From Actinomyces viscosus (lineage in GTDB: Bacteria; Bacteroidota; Bacteroidia; Flavobacteriales_D; Crocinitomicaceae): a DNA stretch of 23,502 bases. A program made the translations under genes and the position numbers. The stretch lies in assembly GCA_943326975.2 (NCBI GenBank), contig CALPVI020000004.1:1-23502 (forward strand). Reading direction: 5' to 3'. Shown here in pieces: positions 6,991 to 15,032 of this stretch (positions are counted from its first letter, which is position 1; every line of letters starts with the position of its first letter). The notes under the pieces are model-generated. The model did no database searches and had not been told where the DNA came from. It saw only the letters and a program-made list of their open reading frames with translations.

Positions 6991-9224
6991 TAATTCTTTA
7001 TTATTTTCTGTGTAATTGAATTATTACCTATTTCTTTTACAAAATAAACACCTGATGGAAGGTTAGAAATATCTAAAATTAATTCTAGCTCTTCTTTCAC
7101 TTTAACTCCTTGAATTGAATAAACTTCAACACCTTTAAATTCAGGATTATTCGATTTTAAATGGTATACACCTGATGATGGATTTGGATAAATTGTAAAA
7201 TCAAAATCTTTATTAATTATTTTACTAATTCCTAATTCTACATCCATAGAAGTTGAGTAAACTGGTCGAATTAAAACCGTTCCAGAAAAACCTGATTGAA
7301 TCCAATTATTTGTATTATTAACACTATAAAAAACTTTACTTGCGTTATTTCTACTTAGGTCATAACCTAAATTCAAACCATTAGAAGAAACTTGTCTCCA
7401 ACCTATATAAAAAGTTTTCGGCACTCCTACTTTCATAGTATCTTTGAAATAATATGTTATAAATCCACCTATATTATCTGAATATTTTGGATTTCTTGGC
7501 GAAAAAGAATCGTCTTCGTAAATCAAATTACCTGGTTTACCATTATTATCATCCCAAACAGAAAAGTAAAAAAGTGATTTAGAAACATCCGTTGATGATT
7601 CAACAAATTGAGTCATAAAACCAATCAATGAATCAACTTGATAGGCATCGAATCTAACCGCTACTTTTGTTTGTGCACCCGTTGGTGAATAAGCAACTTC
7701 TGAAGTGCCATCATCATAACTATAATAATTTTCAAAAACTTGTGTTGTTACAGTTGTATCATTTTGAGGAAAATTAGGAAAAATAGCTTGAATCGTCCCT
7801 TTAATATCAAAGTATTGCTTATTCCCTATTTTAGCCTCATCAAATCGATAAGCATTTGAAAAATCATGAAAAGAAGAATAAATTGTTCTAGGAGAATAAT
7901 TCAAATTATTATTTGATAAACTAGCACCAGAAACTGTAAATGAAGTTTCTAAGTTATTTTGGTGAAAAATTTCAACTTTGCCTTGCGGTGAATTATTCTC
8001 TTGTTGATTACTTCCATTTCTAATTGTAAGTGAAACATTATCAGACATTTTTCCTAACGGATTATTTTTATAGTGGTCCCAAGGAACAGAAATATAGTCT
8101 TTTAATAACGTTGAAATCGGATAGACAAAAGCATAATCTTTCACTAAAGTATCTTGAAGATAGAAAGTATCTTGTACATTTGATTTTGCACTTAAATGAA
8201 CATAATCAATATGGAAATTGTCAAATCCTCCTGCCAATCTCCCGTAATTTTTGAATCTAAATTGAAATCCTTTTTTGTAATATTTACTATCCTTCAACTT
8301 AACTAATACAACCTTAAAATCACGGACCGGGCCTCCATTTGTACTCCAAACTCTATCCCATTCATTTGTATCATCTGCAAAATACTCTAAAACAAGAGAG
8401 TCAGAATCTTCGGGAATATCACCATACCCCTCTTTTTGATACAAAAAACTTAAATAAACAGAATCACTTTTTGTATAATTTAATAAATCAATAGGTTTTG
8501 AAGTTAAATAGTCAGCATAATTAACACTTGTTGAACCTAGCATATATGCCTTTCCATCACTATTTAGACCATCAAATGTAGCAACTCCTAAAGACCAAGG
8601 ATTTTTAGCCAACCGATAATTTCTATAAACATTGTCATCAAGCCAAATTGCATTTTTATCCTTTAATGGTAAAAATAATTGAATTGCAGAATCTTGATAA
8701 ACATCCACATCTGTCAACCATATTGTATCAACAGGATTCGGATAATCTAACGTGTCATAAATATAATATGGGGGATATACATTTGTAGATGAATATACTG
8801 ATGGATATTTAGTTTGATCACCTATTTTAACTATTACAGGAGTGAAAACAGTGTCCTTATGTGTATTAGTAGCAACATTAAAACTTCTTTTAAACGTTGG
8901 TTGAGTAGTATATTTTGAGTTATTTGCCAACGGCAATAAATTGATAGGATCTATTAACTTATACTCCTTTATTGAAGTTAAATTTGGATCTAAAAAATCT
9001 GTACTATACTTCTGAAATTTATCCGAACTGAAGTCATCTAAAATGGGCAATGAAAGTGTATCTGAAATATATAAAAAAGTGCTATCGAATGTTGTTTTCG
9101 TTATACCTTTAGTAATCAATTTTTCAGCTGAATGTTTTCTGGATGTAATTACATTCAATTGTTCAATTTGACCGAAAGTAATTGAAACATACAAGAAACA
9201 AAAAAACAACAAAAATATCTTCAT
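6990..9224 (-). CDS. Secreted protein with type A T9SS C-terminal sorting domain
   Basis: This 744-residue protein has a Sec signal peptide at residues 1-19 (ending SITFGQ). Its C-terminal sorting domain spans about 670-744, with the hallmarks FTIYPNPSSGVYHL, a VYSIQG strand and a closing SGVYFVKE...QKIIKN stretch. This is the type A signal read by the type IX secretion system, after which the domain is cleaved and the cargo is released or surface-anchored. The rest is rich in Asp, Asn, Ser and Tyr and predicted mostly beta. I recognise no enzymatic domain or catalytic motif. Stretches around 190-350 and 500-660 could be jelly-roll-like domains, but this is only an impression. The gene lies 25 bases after the PASTA gene and shares TAATG with rluD. 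An adhesin or surface structural role is plausible but not shown. Confidence 0.88.
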   Translation of the reverse strand: MKIFLLFFCFLYVSITFGQIEQLNVITSRKHSAEKLITKGITKTTFDSTFLYISDTLSLPILDDFSSDKFQKYSTDFLDPNLTSIKEYKLIDPINLLPLANNSKYTTQPTFKRSFNVATNTHKDTVFTPVIVKIGDQTKYPSVYSSTNVYPPYYIYDTLDYPNPVDTIWLTDVDVYQDSAIQLFLPLKDKNAIWLDDNVYRNYRLAKNPWSLGVATFDGLNSDGKAYMLGSTSVNYADYLTSKPIDLLNYTKSDSVYLSFLYQKEGYGDIPEDSDSLVLEYFADDTNEWDRVWSTNGGPVRDFKVVLVKLKDSKYYKKGFQFRFKNYGRLAGGFDNFHIDYVHLSAKSNVQDTFYLQDTLVKDYAFVYPISTLLKDYISVPWDHYKNNPLGKMSDNVSLTIRNGSNQQENNSPQGKVEIFHQNNLETSFTVSGASLSNNNLNYSPRTIYSSFHDFSNAYRFDEAKIGNKQYFDIKGTIQAIFPNFPQNDTTVTTQVFENYYSYDDGTSEVAYSPTGAQTKVAVRFDAYQVDSLIGFMTQFVESSTDVSKSLFYFSVWDDNNGKPGNLIYEDDSFSPRNPKYSDNIGGFITYYFKDTMKVGVPKTFYIGWRQVSSNGLNLGYDLSRNNASKVFYSVNNTNNWIQSGFSGTVLIRPVYSTSMDVELGISKIINKDFDFTIYPNPSSGVYHLKSNNPEFKGVEVYSIQGVKVKEELELILDISNLPSGVYFVKEIGNNSITQKIIKN

Positions 9225-9249
9225 AAACCGAACTTAAAAATTAGTGGTT

Positions 9250-10053
9250 TTATTCACCACCAGCAAAATTCTTCGAAGCGTTAATTGTAACGGTTGTCCC
9301 AGATGGAGATAACACTCCCTCAATAAATTCTGGAGATTGTGATTCAATCCTAGCTGAAGAGGAATCTGCAGAATTCAAACAATCTGGGCAATTTAAATTA
9401 TATGACAACGAAGGTATTTCAGCTAAACGCATTTTAGCTTCAGATATTGTCAAACCAAATAAATTTGGTATTTGAACCGGTTCTCCTCCCTCATTTCGAC
9501 CAACAATTAATAAAATTTTAGACCCAATAGGAATTCTTTGACCTCCATCTATTTTTTGACCTCTAAAACGTTGTTCTAAAACAGCTCCATCAGCCTCAGA
9601 AGAAGGGCGATATTGTATCTCACACTCTAATCCTCTATTTTCCAAAACACTTTCAGCAAATCGAATCGATTTATCTAACAGATTTGGCATTTCAACTTTT
9701 TGAGATTTTTTAGAAACTCGTACCCTAATTATCCTACCTTCTTTTACGAAAACTAAAGATCTTGTAGTTGGCAATGGATCTTGATCTAAAATAGTTCCTT
9801 CAGGTTTTTTAGGATCATAAATTGAATCTAATATTTCAAACTGTAAATCATTTTCTTCAATTATAGTTTCGATGCTACTAACATTTTTGCCTATTAGATT
9901 GGGCACCTCAATTTTTTGTCCATGATTTGTATATGCATCTAAATAAAAAATGGCAGCACCAACTATTACGATATATGCTAAAATAACAAGTCCAAAATGT
10001 TTTAGGAAATGTTTTGTAAAAATAAAACTTCGAATTTTCTTTAGTAACTCCAT
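9250..10053 (-). CDS. PASTA-domain inner-membrane protein
   Basis: This 267-residue protein has a basic cytoplasmic N-terminus, one membrane segment (about 19-40) and three PASTA repeats outside the membrane (about 46-115, 117-187 and 190-262). Each repeat opens with a VPNL- or MPNL-type strand: EVPNLIGK, EMPNLLDK and QIPNLFGL. PASTA domains bind muropeptides or penicillin-type ligands in serine/threonine kinases and PBPs. Here there is no kinase or transpeptidase domain, so the protein is a stand-alone PASTA protein of the kind often found beside rluD in Bacteroidota. A peptidoglycan-sensing or scaffolding role is inferred. It is the first gene of the PASTA-T9SS protein-rluD operon. A possible promoter lies at 10079-10086. 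The third repeat contains a CPDC pair, an unusual feature. Confidence 0.88.
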   Translation of the reverse strand: MELLKKIRSFIFTKHFLKHFGLVILAYIVIVGAAIFYLDAYTNHGQKIEVPNLIGKNVSSIETIIEENDLQFEILDSIYDPKKPEGTILDQDPLPTTRSLVFVKEGRIIRVRVSKKSQKVEMPNLLDKSIRFAESVLENRGLECEIQYRPSSEADGAVLEQRFRGQKIDGGQRIPIGSKILLIVGRNEGGEPVQIPNLFGLTISEAKMRLAEIPSLSYNLNCPDCLNSADSSSARIESQSPEFIEGVLSPSGTTVTINASKNFAGGE

Positions 10054-10078
10054 CTATGTGATTCTAAATTCTAGAGAC

Positions 10079-10086
10079 CAAATTTA
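10079..10086 (-). promoter_or_regulatory. Possible -7 promoter box for the PASTA operon
   Basis: On the minus strand these bases read TAAATTTG, an exact match to the TAnnTTTG -7 element of Bacteroidota primary sigma factor promoters. Transcription would begin a few bases downstream, giving a leader of about 20 bases before the ATG at 10053. No convincing TTG -33 element is seen at the right distance; the closest is a TTTC on the minus strand. A chance match in AT-rich DNA is possible. Confidence 0.35.
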
Positions 10087-10091
10087 AGTAA

Positions 10092-10117
10092 TTAGAATGA
10101 AGAAATTATCATTCTAA
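10092..10117. repeat. Perfect 9-bp inverted repeat next to the LOG terminator
   Basis: TTAGAATGA at 10092-10100 pairs perfectly with TCATTCTAA at 10109-10117 around an 8-base loop. It lies immediately beside the long terminator hairpin, with no base between them, and just upstream of the possible promoter of the PASTA operon. It may be a second terminator hairpin for the LOG gene or an operator for the PASTA operon. The sequence does not decide between these. Confidence 0.5.
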
Positions 10118-10161
10118 AAAAGAAAAGCGAAAAGATTTATAAAACTTTTCGCTTTTCTTTT
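10118..10161 (-). terminator. Strong intrinsic terminator after the LOG-family gene
   Basis: The arms 10118-10134 and 10145-10161 form a perfect 17-bp stem around a 10-base AT loop. The stem has a GCG core (AAAAGCGAAAAG against CTTTTCGCTTTT). On the minus strand the stem runs into a T tract (complement of the A run ending at 10117). It lies about 20 bases after the stop codon of the LOG-family gene. The other side is also T-rich, so it could work in both directions. It insulates the PASTA operon from the upstream gene. Confidence 0.87.
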
Positions 10162-10180
10162 ATAATCATATTAAATCTGA

Positions 10181-10864
10181 TTAAAAGTTAGGTGTTAAAT
10201 GATGTGATTTATAAAAATCATCAATATACTGAACGGCTTCATCAGCCGTTTCAACAATCGTAAATAAATTCAAATCATCAGGAGAAATATTTTGCTCTTG
10301 CTCTAACATAGCTTCTTTAATCCAATCAACCAATCCTGACCAATATTTTTTACCAACCAAAACAATTGGTCTTTTATTAATTTTTTTTGTTTGAATAAGT
10401 GTTAATGCTTCAAACATTTCATCTAAAGTCCCTAATCCTCCAGGCATCACTACAAAACCTTGAGAATATTTTACAAATATCACCTTTCTTACAAAAAAAT
10501 AGTCAAATTCTAAATTATGCTCAGCATCAATATAGGGATTGTGATTTTGTTCAAAAGGTAAATCAATATTCAATCCTACAGACTTACCTCCAGCTTGTTG
10601 AGCACCTTTATTTCCAGCCTCCATAATCCCAGGTCCTCCACCTGTTATTATTCCATAACCTGCTAAAGCTAATTTTTCTGAAACTTCAATCGCTAATTGA
10701 TAATATTTATTATCAGGTTTTGTTCTTGCTGATCCAAAAATCGAAATACAAGGTCCTATTTTTGCCATTCTCTCATATCCCTCAACAAATTCAGACATTA
10801 TTTTAAAAATAGCCCAACTATCATTTGTTTTTATTTCTGTCCAATCTTTTCTAATCGTATTCAT
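10181..10864 (-). CDS. LOG-family (TIGR00730) Rossmann-fold protein, putative nucleotide phosphoribohydrolase
   Basis: This 227-residue cytoplasmic protein has the two signature motifs of the lysine-decarboxylase-like/LOG family: GGGPGIMEA at 75-83 and PGGLGTLDE (PGGxGTxxE) at 141-149. Family members hydrolyse nucleoside 5'-monophosphates to the free base and ribose 5-phosphate. Plant and some bacterial LOG proteins act on cytokinin ribotides, while others act on AMP or other nucleotides. The old label lysine decarboxylase is not supported. An N-terminal extension of about 35 residues (MNTIRKDWTEI...) is common in the longer Bacteroidota form. The gene is monocistronic, ending in the strong terminator at 10118-10161. 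It is divergent from the DUF2279 gene, with about 150 bases between the two starts. Confidence 0.87.
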   Translation of the reverse strand: MNTIRKDWTEIKTNDSWAIFKIMSEFVEGYERMAKIGPCISIFGSARTKPDNKYYQLAIEVSEKLALAGYGIITGGGPGIMEAGNKGAQQAGGKSVGLNIDLPFEQNHNPYIDAEHNLEFDYFFVRKVIFVKYSQGFVVMPGGLGTLDEMFEALTLIQTKKINKRPIVLVGKKYWSGLVDWIKEAMLEQEQNISPDDLNLFTIVETADEAVQYIDDFYKSHHLTPNF

Positions 10865-11014
10865 CTTGTATTGTTTAATGTTTGTATCTTATCATTGTAA
10901 TAACGTACTCATTAAGATAAATATACCATAATATTGGAATATTTCTATTTTTTTCAACTATTTTTATAAATTATTGATGAAAATTCTAGGTTCATTTTTC
11001 TTACATGATTTGAA

Positions 11015-11917
11015 ATGAAAATCTTAATTCTACTGTCATTCGGTATCATATTTTCGATGAATGGATATACCCAAAAAAAATGGTATAACTATGCTGACAG
11101 TATATCAAAAAAACGTTTAATTTTTTCTTCAGCTACTATAGGAAGTGTTTGGACAATCGGAACAATTAGCTTATATAAAGTTTGGTATTCAAATTATCCT
11201 AAATCCGATTTCCATTTTTTCAATGATCAAAATGAATGGCTTCAAATGGATAAATTAGGCCACTTTTACACCACAAACAAATTGGCCGCTTCAGGAACAG
11301 AATTTTATAAATGGTCAGGGTTAAGCTCTAAAAAATCTGTTATAATTGGCACTTCTATCGGATTAGGTTTTCAAACTTCTTTAGAGTTATTGGATGGTTA
11401 TAATCAAGGATGGGGGTTTTCATGGTCAGACATGGGAGCAAACATTTTCGGTGCAATTTCATACGGGACTCAATATTATTTTTGGAATGAAGAGAGATTT
11501 ATTTTAAAGTTTTCAACTCATCCTTCACCTTATGCATCACTCAGACCAAATATTTTAGGATCAAATTTTTCAGAAAGAGTTTTAAAAGATTACAACGGAC
11601 AAACCTATTGGTTAAGTTTTAGTCCAGCTTCGTTTTTAAAAGATTCTAAAATTCCAAAATGGATTTGTTTATCATTTGGTTATAGTGTTGATCAAAAAAT
11701 TGTGGGGGACAAAAATTTCTATACTGACCCGTTGACATTTAAAAGCTATAATGCTCAAAGAGAATTTTTAGTATCACTTGACATTGATTTTAGTAAATTA
11801 AATATCAAAAGACCTATCTTGAAAAAAATTGTTACCCAATTAAATTATCTAAAAGTTCCCTTTCCGAGTTTACTATTTAGTAATGGTAAGATTATAGGAA
11901 GAGGAATCTACTTTTAG
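11015..11917 (+). CDS. DUF2279 family protein, probably envelope-associated
   Basis: This 300-residue protein opens with a short signal-peptide-like segment (MKILILLSFGIIFSMNGYTQ) and a second hydrophobic stretch near 38-55. The DUF2279 (YfiM-like) core lies at about 70-155, with WLQMDKLGHFYTTNKLA, LELLDGYNQGWGFSWSDMGAN and GAISYGTQYYFW. These are the conserved Asp-His and Asp/Trp-rich motifs of the family. The C-terminal half ends in strand-like segments that could reach an outer-membrane setting. The function is unknown in the family. It is one of the few plus-strand genes in the window. Its stop is 1 base from the stop of the convergent CpsB-like gene, so no separate terminator fits between them. 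The ATG is preceded by AT-rich DNA without a clear promoter box. Confidence 0.85.
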   Translation: MKILILLSFGIIFSMNGYTQKKWYNYADSISKKRLIFSSATIGSVWTIGTISLYKVWYSNYPKSDFHFFNDQNEWLQMDKLGHFYTTNKLAASGTEFYKWSGLSSKKSVIIGTSIGLGFQTSLELLDGYNQGWGFSWSDMGANIFGAISYGTQYYFWNEERFILKFSTHPSPYASLRPNILGSNFSERVLKDYNGQTYWLSFSPASFLKDSKIPKWICLSFGYSVDQKIVGDKNFYTDPLTFKSYNAQREFLVSLDIDFSKLNIKRPILKKIVTQLNYLKVPFPSLLFSNGKIIGRGIYF

Positions 11918-11918
11918 A

Positions 11919-12662
11919 TTATAAATTAGAATTTTTTAATTCTAATTTCATTAGTTTCTTCATTAAGGAAGAGTCCAATTGTTTTTCTAGAAGTTGTAAG
12001 TGTTCAATTCTATGGCAATCTGTACCAACTAAATCAATAGCGCCTGCATTTATTAATTTTTCAGCTTGTTTTTTTACATCAGGTCCATAATGTCCTGATA
12101 AAGAATTTAAATTTAATTGAATATAAATCCCTTTACTTCTCCAGTCTAAAGCTCTATCTATTGAGCCATGTAAAAAAGTATATCTTTCAAAATGAGCTAA
12201 TACAGGTTGATAGCCATTCGTTAGCAATTCAAAAAACAAATTTTCTTCTCCTTGGGGAATGGAAAAAAAAGAGAATTCTACCAAAACATGATTCCCTGAA
12301 AAAGTTAATAATTCCTTTTTTCTAATTTTATCAAATAACGTTTCATCAAAAAAGTATTCAGCGGCAGCCTCAATTTCAATATCTAAATTGATTCTCTTTA
12401 ATTCATTTCTAACTTGTTCGAGACCATTATTAATAATTTCTGGAGTATTTCGATAGTGATCACTCATAATGTGAGGAGTGGTTATCACTTTTTTAAATCC
12501 TAATTCCTTAAATTTATAAAGCATTGCGATTGATTCATCTAATGACTGTGAACCATCATCAATACCTGGAATTAAATGACTGTGTATATCTGTCTTTAAC
12601 ACTGATAAATCAACTTTTGAAGAACTTTCATTATTCGAAAACAAACGTGATAAAATTCCCAT
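11919..12662 (-). CDS. CpsB/CapC (YwqE)-type PHP-fold tyrosine-protein phosphatase
   Basis: This 247-residue enzyme belongs to the PHP-fold, metal-dependent tyrosine phosphatases that dephosphorylate BY-kinases of polysaccharide export systems. Metal-binding motifs are visible: DIHSHLIPGIDDG at about 25-37, TTPH at about 61-64 and GTDCHR near 213-218. They match CpsB of streptococci and YwqE of Bacillus. It is the last gene of the sugar-nucleotide operon, 16 bases after the dTDP-glucose 4,6-dehydratase gene, which fits control of capsule or exopolysaccharide assembly. The partner kinase (Wzc/CapB-like) is not in the window. Its stop faces the stop of the DUF2279 gene with one base between them. 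Confidence 0.9.
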   Translation of the reverse strand: MGILSRLFSNNESSSKVDLSVLKTDIHSHLIPGIDDGSQSLDESIAMLYKFKELGFKKVITTPHIMSDHYRNTPEIINNGLEQVRNELKRINLDIEIEAAAEYFFDETLFDKIRKKELLTFSGNHVLVEFSFFSIPQGEENLFFELLTNGYQPVLAHFERYTFLHGSIDRALDWRSKGIYIQLNLNSLSGHYGPDVKKQAEKLINAGAIDLVGTDCHRIEHLQLLEKQLDSSLMKKLMKLELKNSNL

Positions 12663-12678
12663 AGCAAATTGATTTATA

Positions 12679-13728
12679 TTATTTATACATTCTCTGATAG
12701 TAATCTTGGTATTTTCCTGAAGTTACTTTTTCAATCCACTCCGAATTTTCTAAATACCAATCAATCGTTTTTTCAAGACCATCCTCAAATTTAATCGATG
12801 GCTGCCAATTTAATTCAGATGCTAATTTTGAGGCATCAATAGCGTAACGTGCATCATGACCTGCTCTATCTTTTACAAATGTGATTAACTTTTCATTTTC
12901 GCCTTTTAGTCTATTCAATTTAGCATCTAAAATTTGACAAATCAACTTAACTAAATCAATGTTTTTCCATTCATTTAATCCACCTACATTATATGACTCG
13001 CCCAACTTTCCAAAATGAAATATTGTATCTATGGCAGTAGCATGGTCTTCAACCCATAACCAATCTCTAATGTTTTCGCCTTTACCATATACTGGTAATG
13101 GTTTTTTATTTACTATATTATTTATAATTAGTGGAATTAATTTTTCAGGGAAATGGTGCGAACCATAATTATTAGAGCAATTCGACATTTTTATTGGCAA
13201 ATTGTAAGTGTGAAAATACGCTCTAACAAAATGATCAGATGAAGCTTTTGATGCTGAATAAGGGCTTCTCGGATCGTATGAGGTTGTTTCAGAAAATAAT
13301 CCTTCTAAACCTAGACTTCCATAAACTTCATCTGTTGAAACATGATGAAATACATGATTATCTCCATTCCAATATAATTTAGCTACTTCTAATAACTGAA
13401 CTGTACCTACAACATTTGTCAATACAAAATCCATTGGTCCTTCAATAGATCTGTCAACGTGTGATTCTGCAGCTAAATGAATCACATCTGAAATCGCATA
13501 TTCTTCAAATACTGATTTTAAATCATTAATTGAACAAATATCTCCTTTAACAAAAACATAATTAGTTTTAGATTCAACGTCCTTTAAATTTTCTAAATTC
13601 CCTGCATATGTTAATTTATCAAAATTTACAATTTGATATTCAGGATATTTATTGACTAATAATCTAACTACATGTGAACCTATAAAACCTGCTCCACCTG
13701 TTACCAATATGCTTTTTTTGTAACTCAT
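12679..13728 (-). CDS. rfbB: dTDP-glucose 4,6-dehydratase
   Basis: This 349-residue extended SDR enzyme converts dTDP-glucose to dTDP-4-keto-6-deoxyglucose, the shared precursor of dTDP-rhamnose, dTDP-fucosamine and related sugars. It has the NAD motif GGAGFIG at 11-17, VDRSIEGP at about 91-98, the active-site STDEVYG with Asp133 and Glu134, and the catalytic Tyr157/Lys161 of YSASK. The Asp-Glu pair is diagnostic of dehydratases rather than epimerases. The genes for the enzymes before and after it (RfbA thymidylyltransferase, RfbC epimerase) are not nearby. A distant RmlD-like reductase is at 356-1243. Its ATG overlaps the TAA of the upstream dehydrogenase gene (TAATG at 13726-13730), so translation is probably coupled. 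Confidence 0.93.
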   Translation of the reverse strand: MSYKKSILVTGGAGFIGSHVVRLLVNKYPEYQIVNFDKLTYAGNLENLKDVESKTNYVFVKGDICSINDLKSVFEEYAISDVIHLAAESHVDRSIEGPMDFVLTNVVGTVQLLEVAKLYWNGDNHVFHHVSTDEVYGSLGLEGLFSETTSYDPRSPYSASKASSDHFVRAYFHTYNLPIKMSNCSNNYGSHHFPEKLIPLIINNIVNKKPLPVYGKGENIRDWLWVEDHATAIDTIFHFGKLGESYNVGGLNEWKNIDLVKLICQILDAKLNRLKGENEKLITFVKDRAGHDARYAIDASKLASELNWQPSIKFEDGLEKTIDWYLENSEWIEKVTSGKYQDYYQRMYK

Positions 13729-15032
13729 TATAAACTCCAGTATTCTAATTCGTTAATTTTACCTTTAAAAATACCTTTTACATCAACAAACAAACCTTTG
13801 CCGTCTTTTAAAAATGATTTGATATCATTTTCAGTTAATGTTTTATACTCTTTATGATTAACTGCAACTATAACTGCATCATAATCATTTGTTACATTTT
13901 CAACTAAACTAACTCCATATTCATGTTTCATTTCATCAGAATTTGCATGAGGATCTACTAAATCAACATGCACTTGAAATGAAACTAATTCATTGATTAT
14001 ATCTATAACTTTTGAATTTCTAATATCTGAAACGTCTTCTTTAAAAGTAGCACCCATTACAAGAACTTTGGCGTCCTGAATATGCTTGCCTTGAGCAATG
14101 ATTTTCTTTACGGATTGCTTTGCAATATAACCTCCCATTGAATCATTCACAAAACGTCCACTTGTAATAACTTTAGAATGATATCCCGCTTGTGATGCTT
14201 TATGAGTTAAATAATATGGATCTACCCCAATACAATGCCCCCCAACTAATCCTGGAGAAAATTTAAGAAAATTCCATTTAGTACCAGCAGCCTCTAAAAC
14301 ATCGAACGTGTTAATTTTTAGCTTATTGAAAATAATTGACAATTCATTCATCAAAGCTATATTTAAATCTCTTTGTGTATTCTCAATTATTTTTGCTGCT
14401 TCAGCAACTTTAATAGTAGATGCTCTATGCACACCTGCTTTTACTACTAACTCATAAGTTTTTGCAATCTCATCCAATGATTCATCACAACAGCCTGATA
14501 CTACTTTAATTACATTTTGTAATGTATGCTCCTTATCACCTGGATTGATTCTCTCTGGTGAATATCCTACTTTAAAATCTTCTTTAAATTTTAAGCCTGA
14601 TTCAGTCTCTAAAACTGGAATACAATCCTCTTCAGTACATCCAGGATAAACTGTAGACTCAAAAACAACATAATCACCTTTTTTAAGAACTTTTCCAACT
14701 GTAGAACTTGCACCCAACAATGGTTTTAGATTTGGTAAATTTGCATTATCGATTGGAGTAGGAACAGCAACAACAAAAAACTGTACATCTCTTAAATCTT
14801 CAATATTGGAAGAAAATAATATATCACTATTTTCAAATGCTGAAGCATCTAACTCGTTGCTTGGATCGATTTTATTATTCATCAAATCAACTCGTTCTTG
14901 ATTGATGTCAAACCCAACAACTTTGATTTTTTTTGCAAATTCTAATGCTATAGGTAAACCAACATATCCTAAGCCAATTACAGCTAATTTAGCCTCTTTG
15001 TTGATTAATTTATTGTAAATTGAGTTGCTCAT
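13728..15032 (-). CDS. UDP-N-acetylhexosamine 6-dehydrogenase, TviB/WbpO type
   Basis: This 434-residue nucleotide-sugar dehydrogenase oxidises C6 of a UDP-HexNAc to the uronic acid in two NAD+-dependent steps. The NAD motif GLGYVG is at 20-25. VPTPID is at about 90-95, YSPERINPGDKEH at about 157-169, and ENTQRDLNIALMNEL at about 217-231. The catalytic Cys267 lies in GGHCIGVDPYYLTHKA. Overall it resembles TviB (Vi antigen) and WbpO more than WbpA. The next genes upstream encode WbpB- and WbpD-like enzymes, so UDP-GlcNAc is the likely substrate, feeding UDP-2,3-diacetamido-uronic acid. UDP-GalNAc remains possible. Its start lies 23 bases inside the 3' end of the oxidoreductase gene (15010-15032), in another frame. 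Confidence 0.9.
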   Translation of the reverse strand: MSNSIYNKLINKEAKLAVIGLGYVGLPIALEFAKKIKVVGFDINQERVDLMNNKIDPSNELDASAFENSDILFSSNIEDLRDVQFFVVAVPTPIDNANLPNLKPLLGASSTVGKVLKKGDYVVFESTVYPGCTEEDCIPVLETESGLKFKEDFKVGYSPERINPGDKEHTLQNVIKVVSGCCDESLDEIAKTYELVVKAGVHRASTIKVAEAAKIIENTQRDLNIALMNELSIIFNKLKINTFDVLEAAGTKWNFLKFSPGLVGGHCIGVDPYYLTHKASQAGYHSKVITSGRFVNDSMGGYIAKQSVKKIIAQGKHIQDAKVLVMGATFKEDVSDIRNSKVIDIINELVSFQVHVDLVDPHANSDEMKHEYGVSLVENVTNDYDAVIVAVNHKEYKTLTENDIKSFLKDGKGLFVDVKGIFKGKINELEYWSL

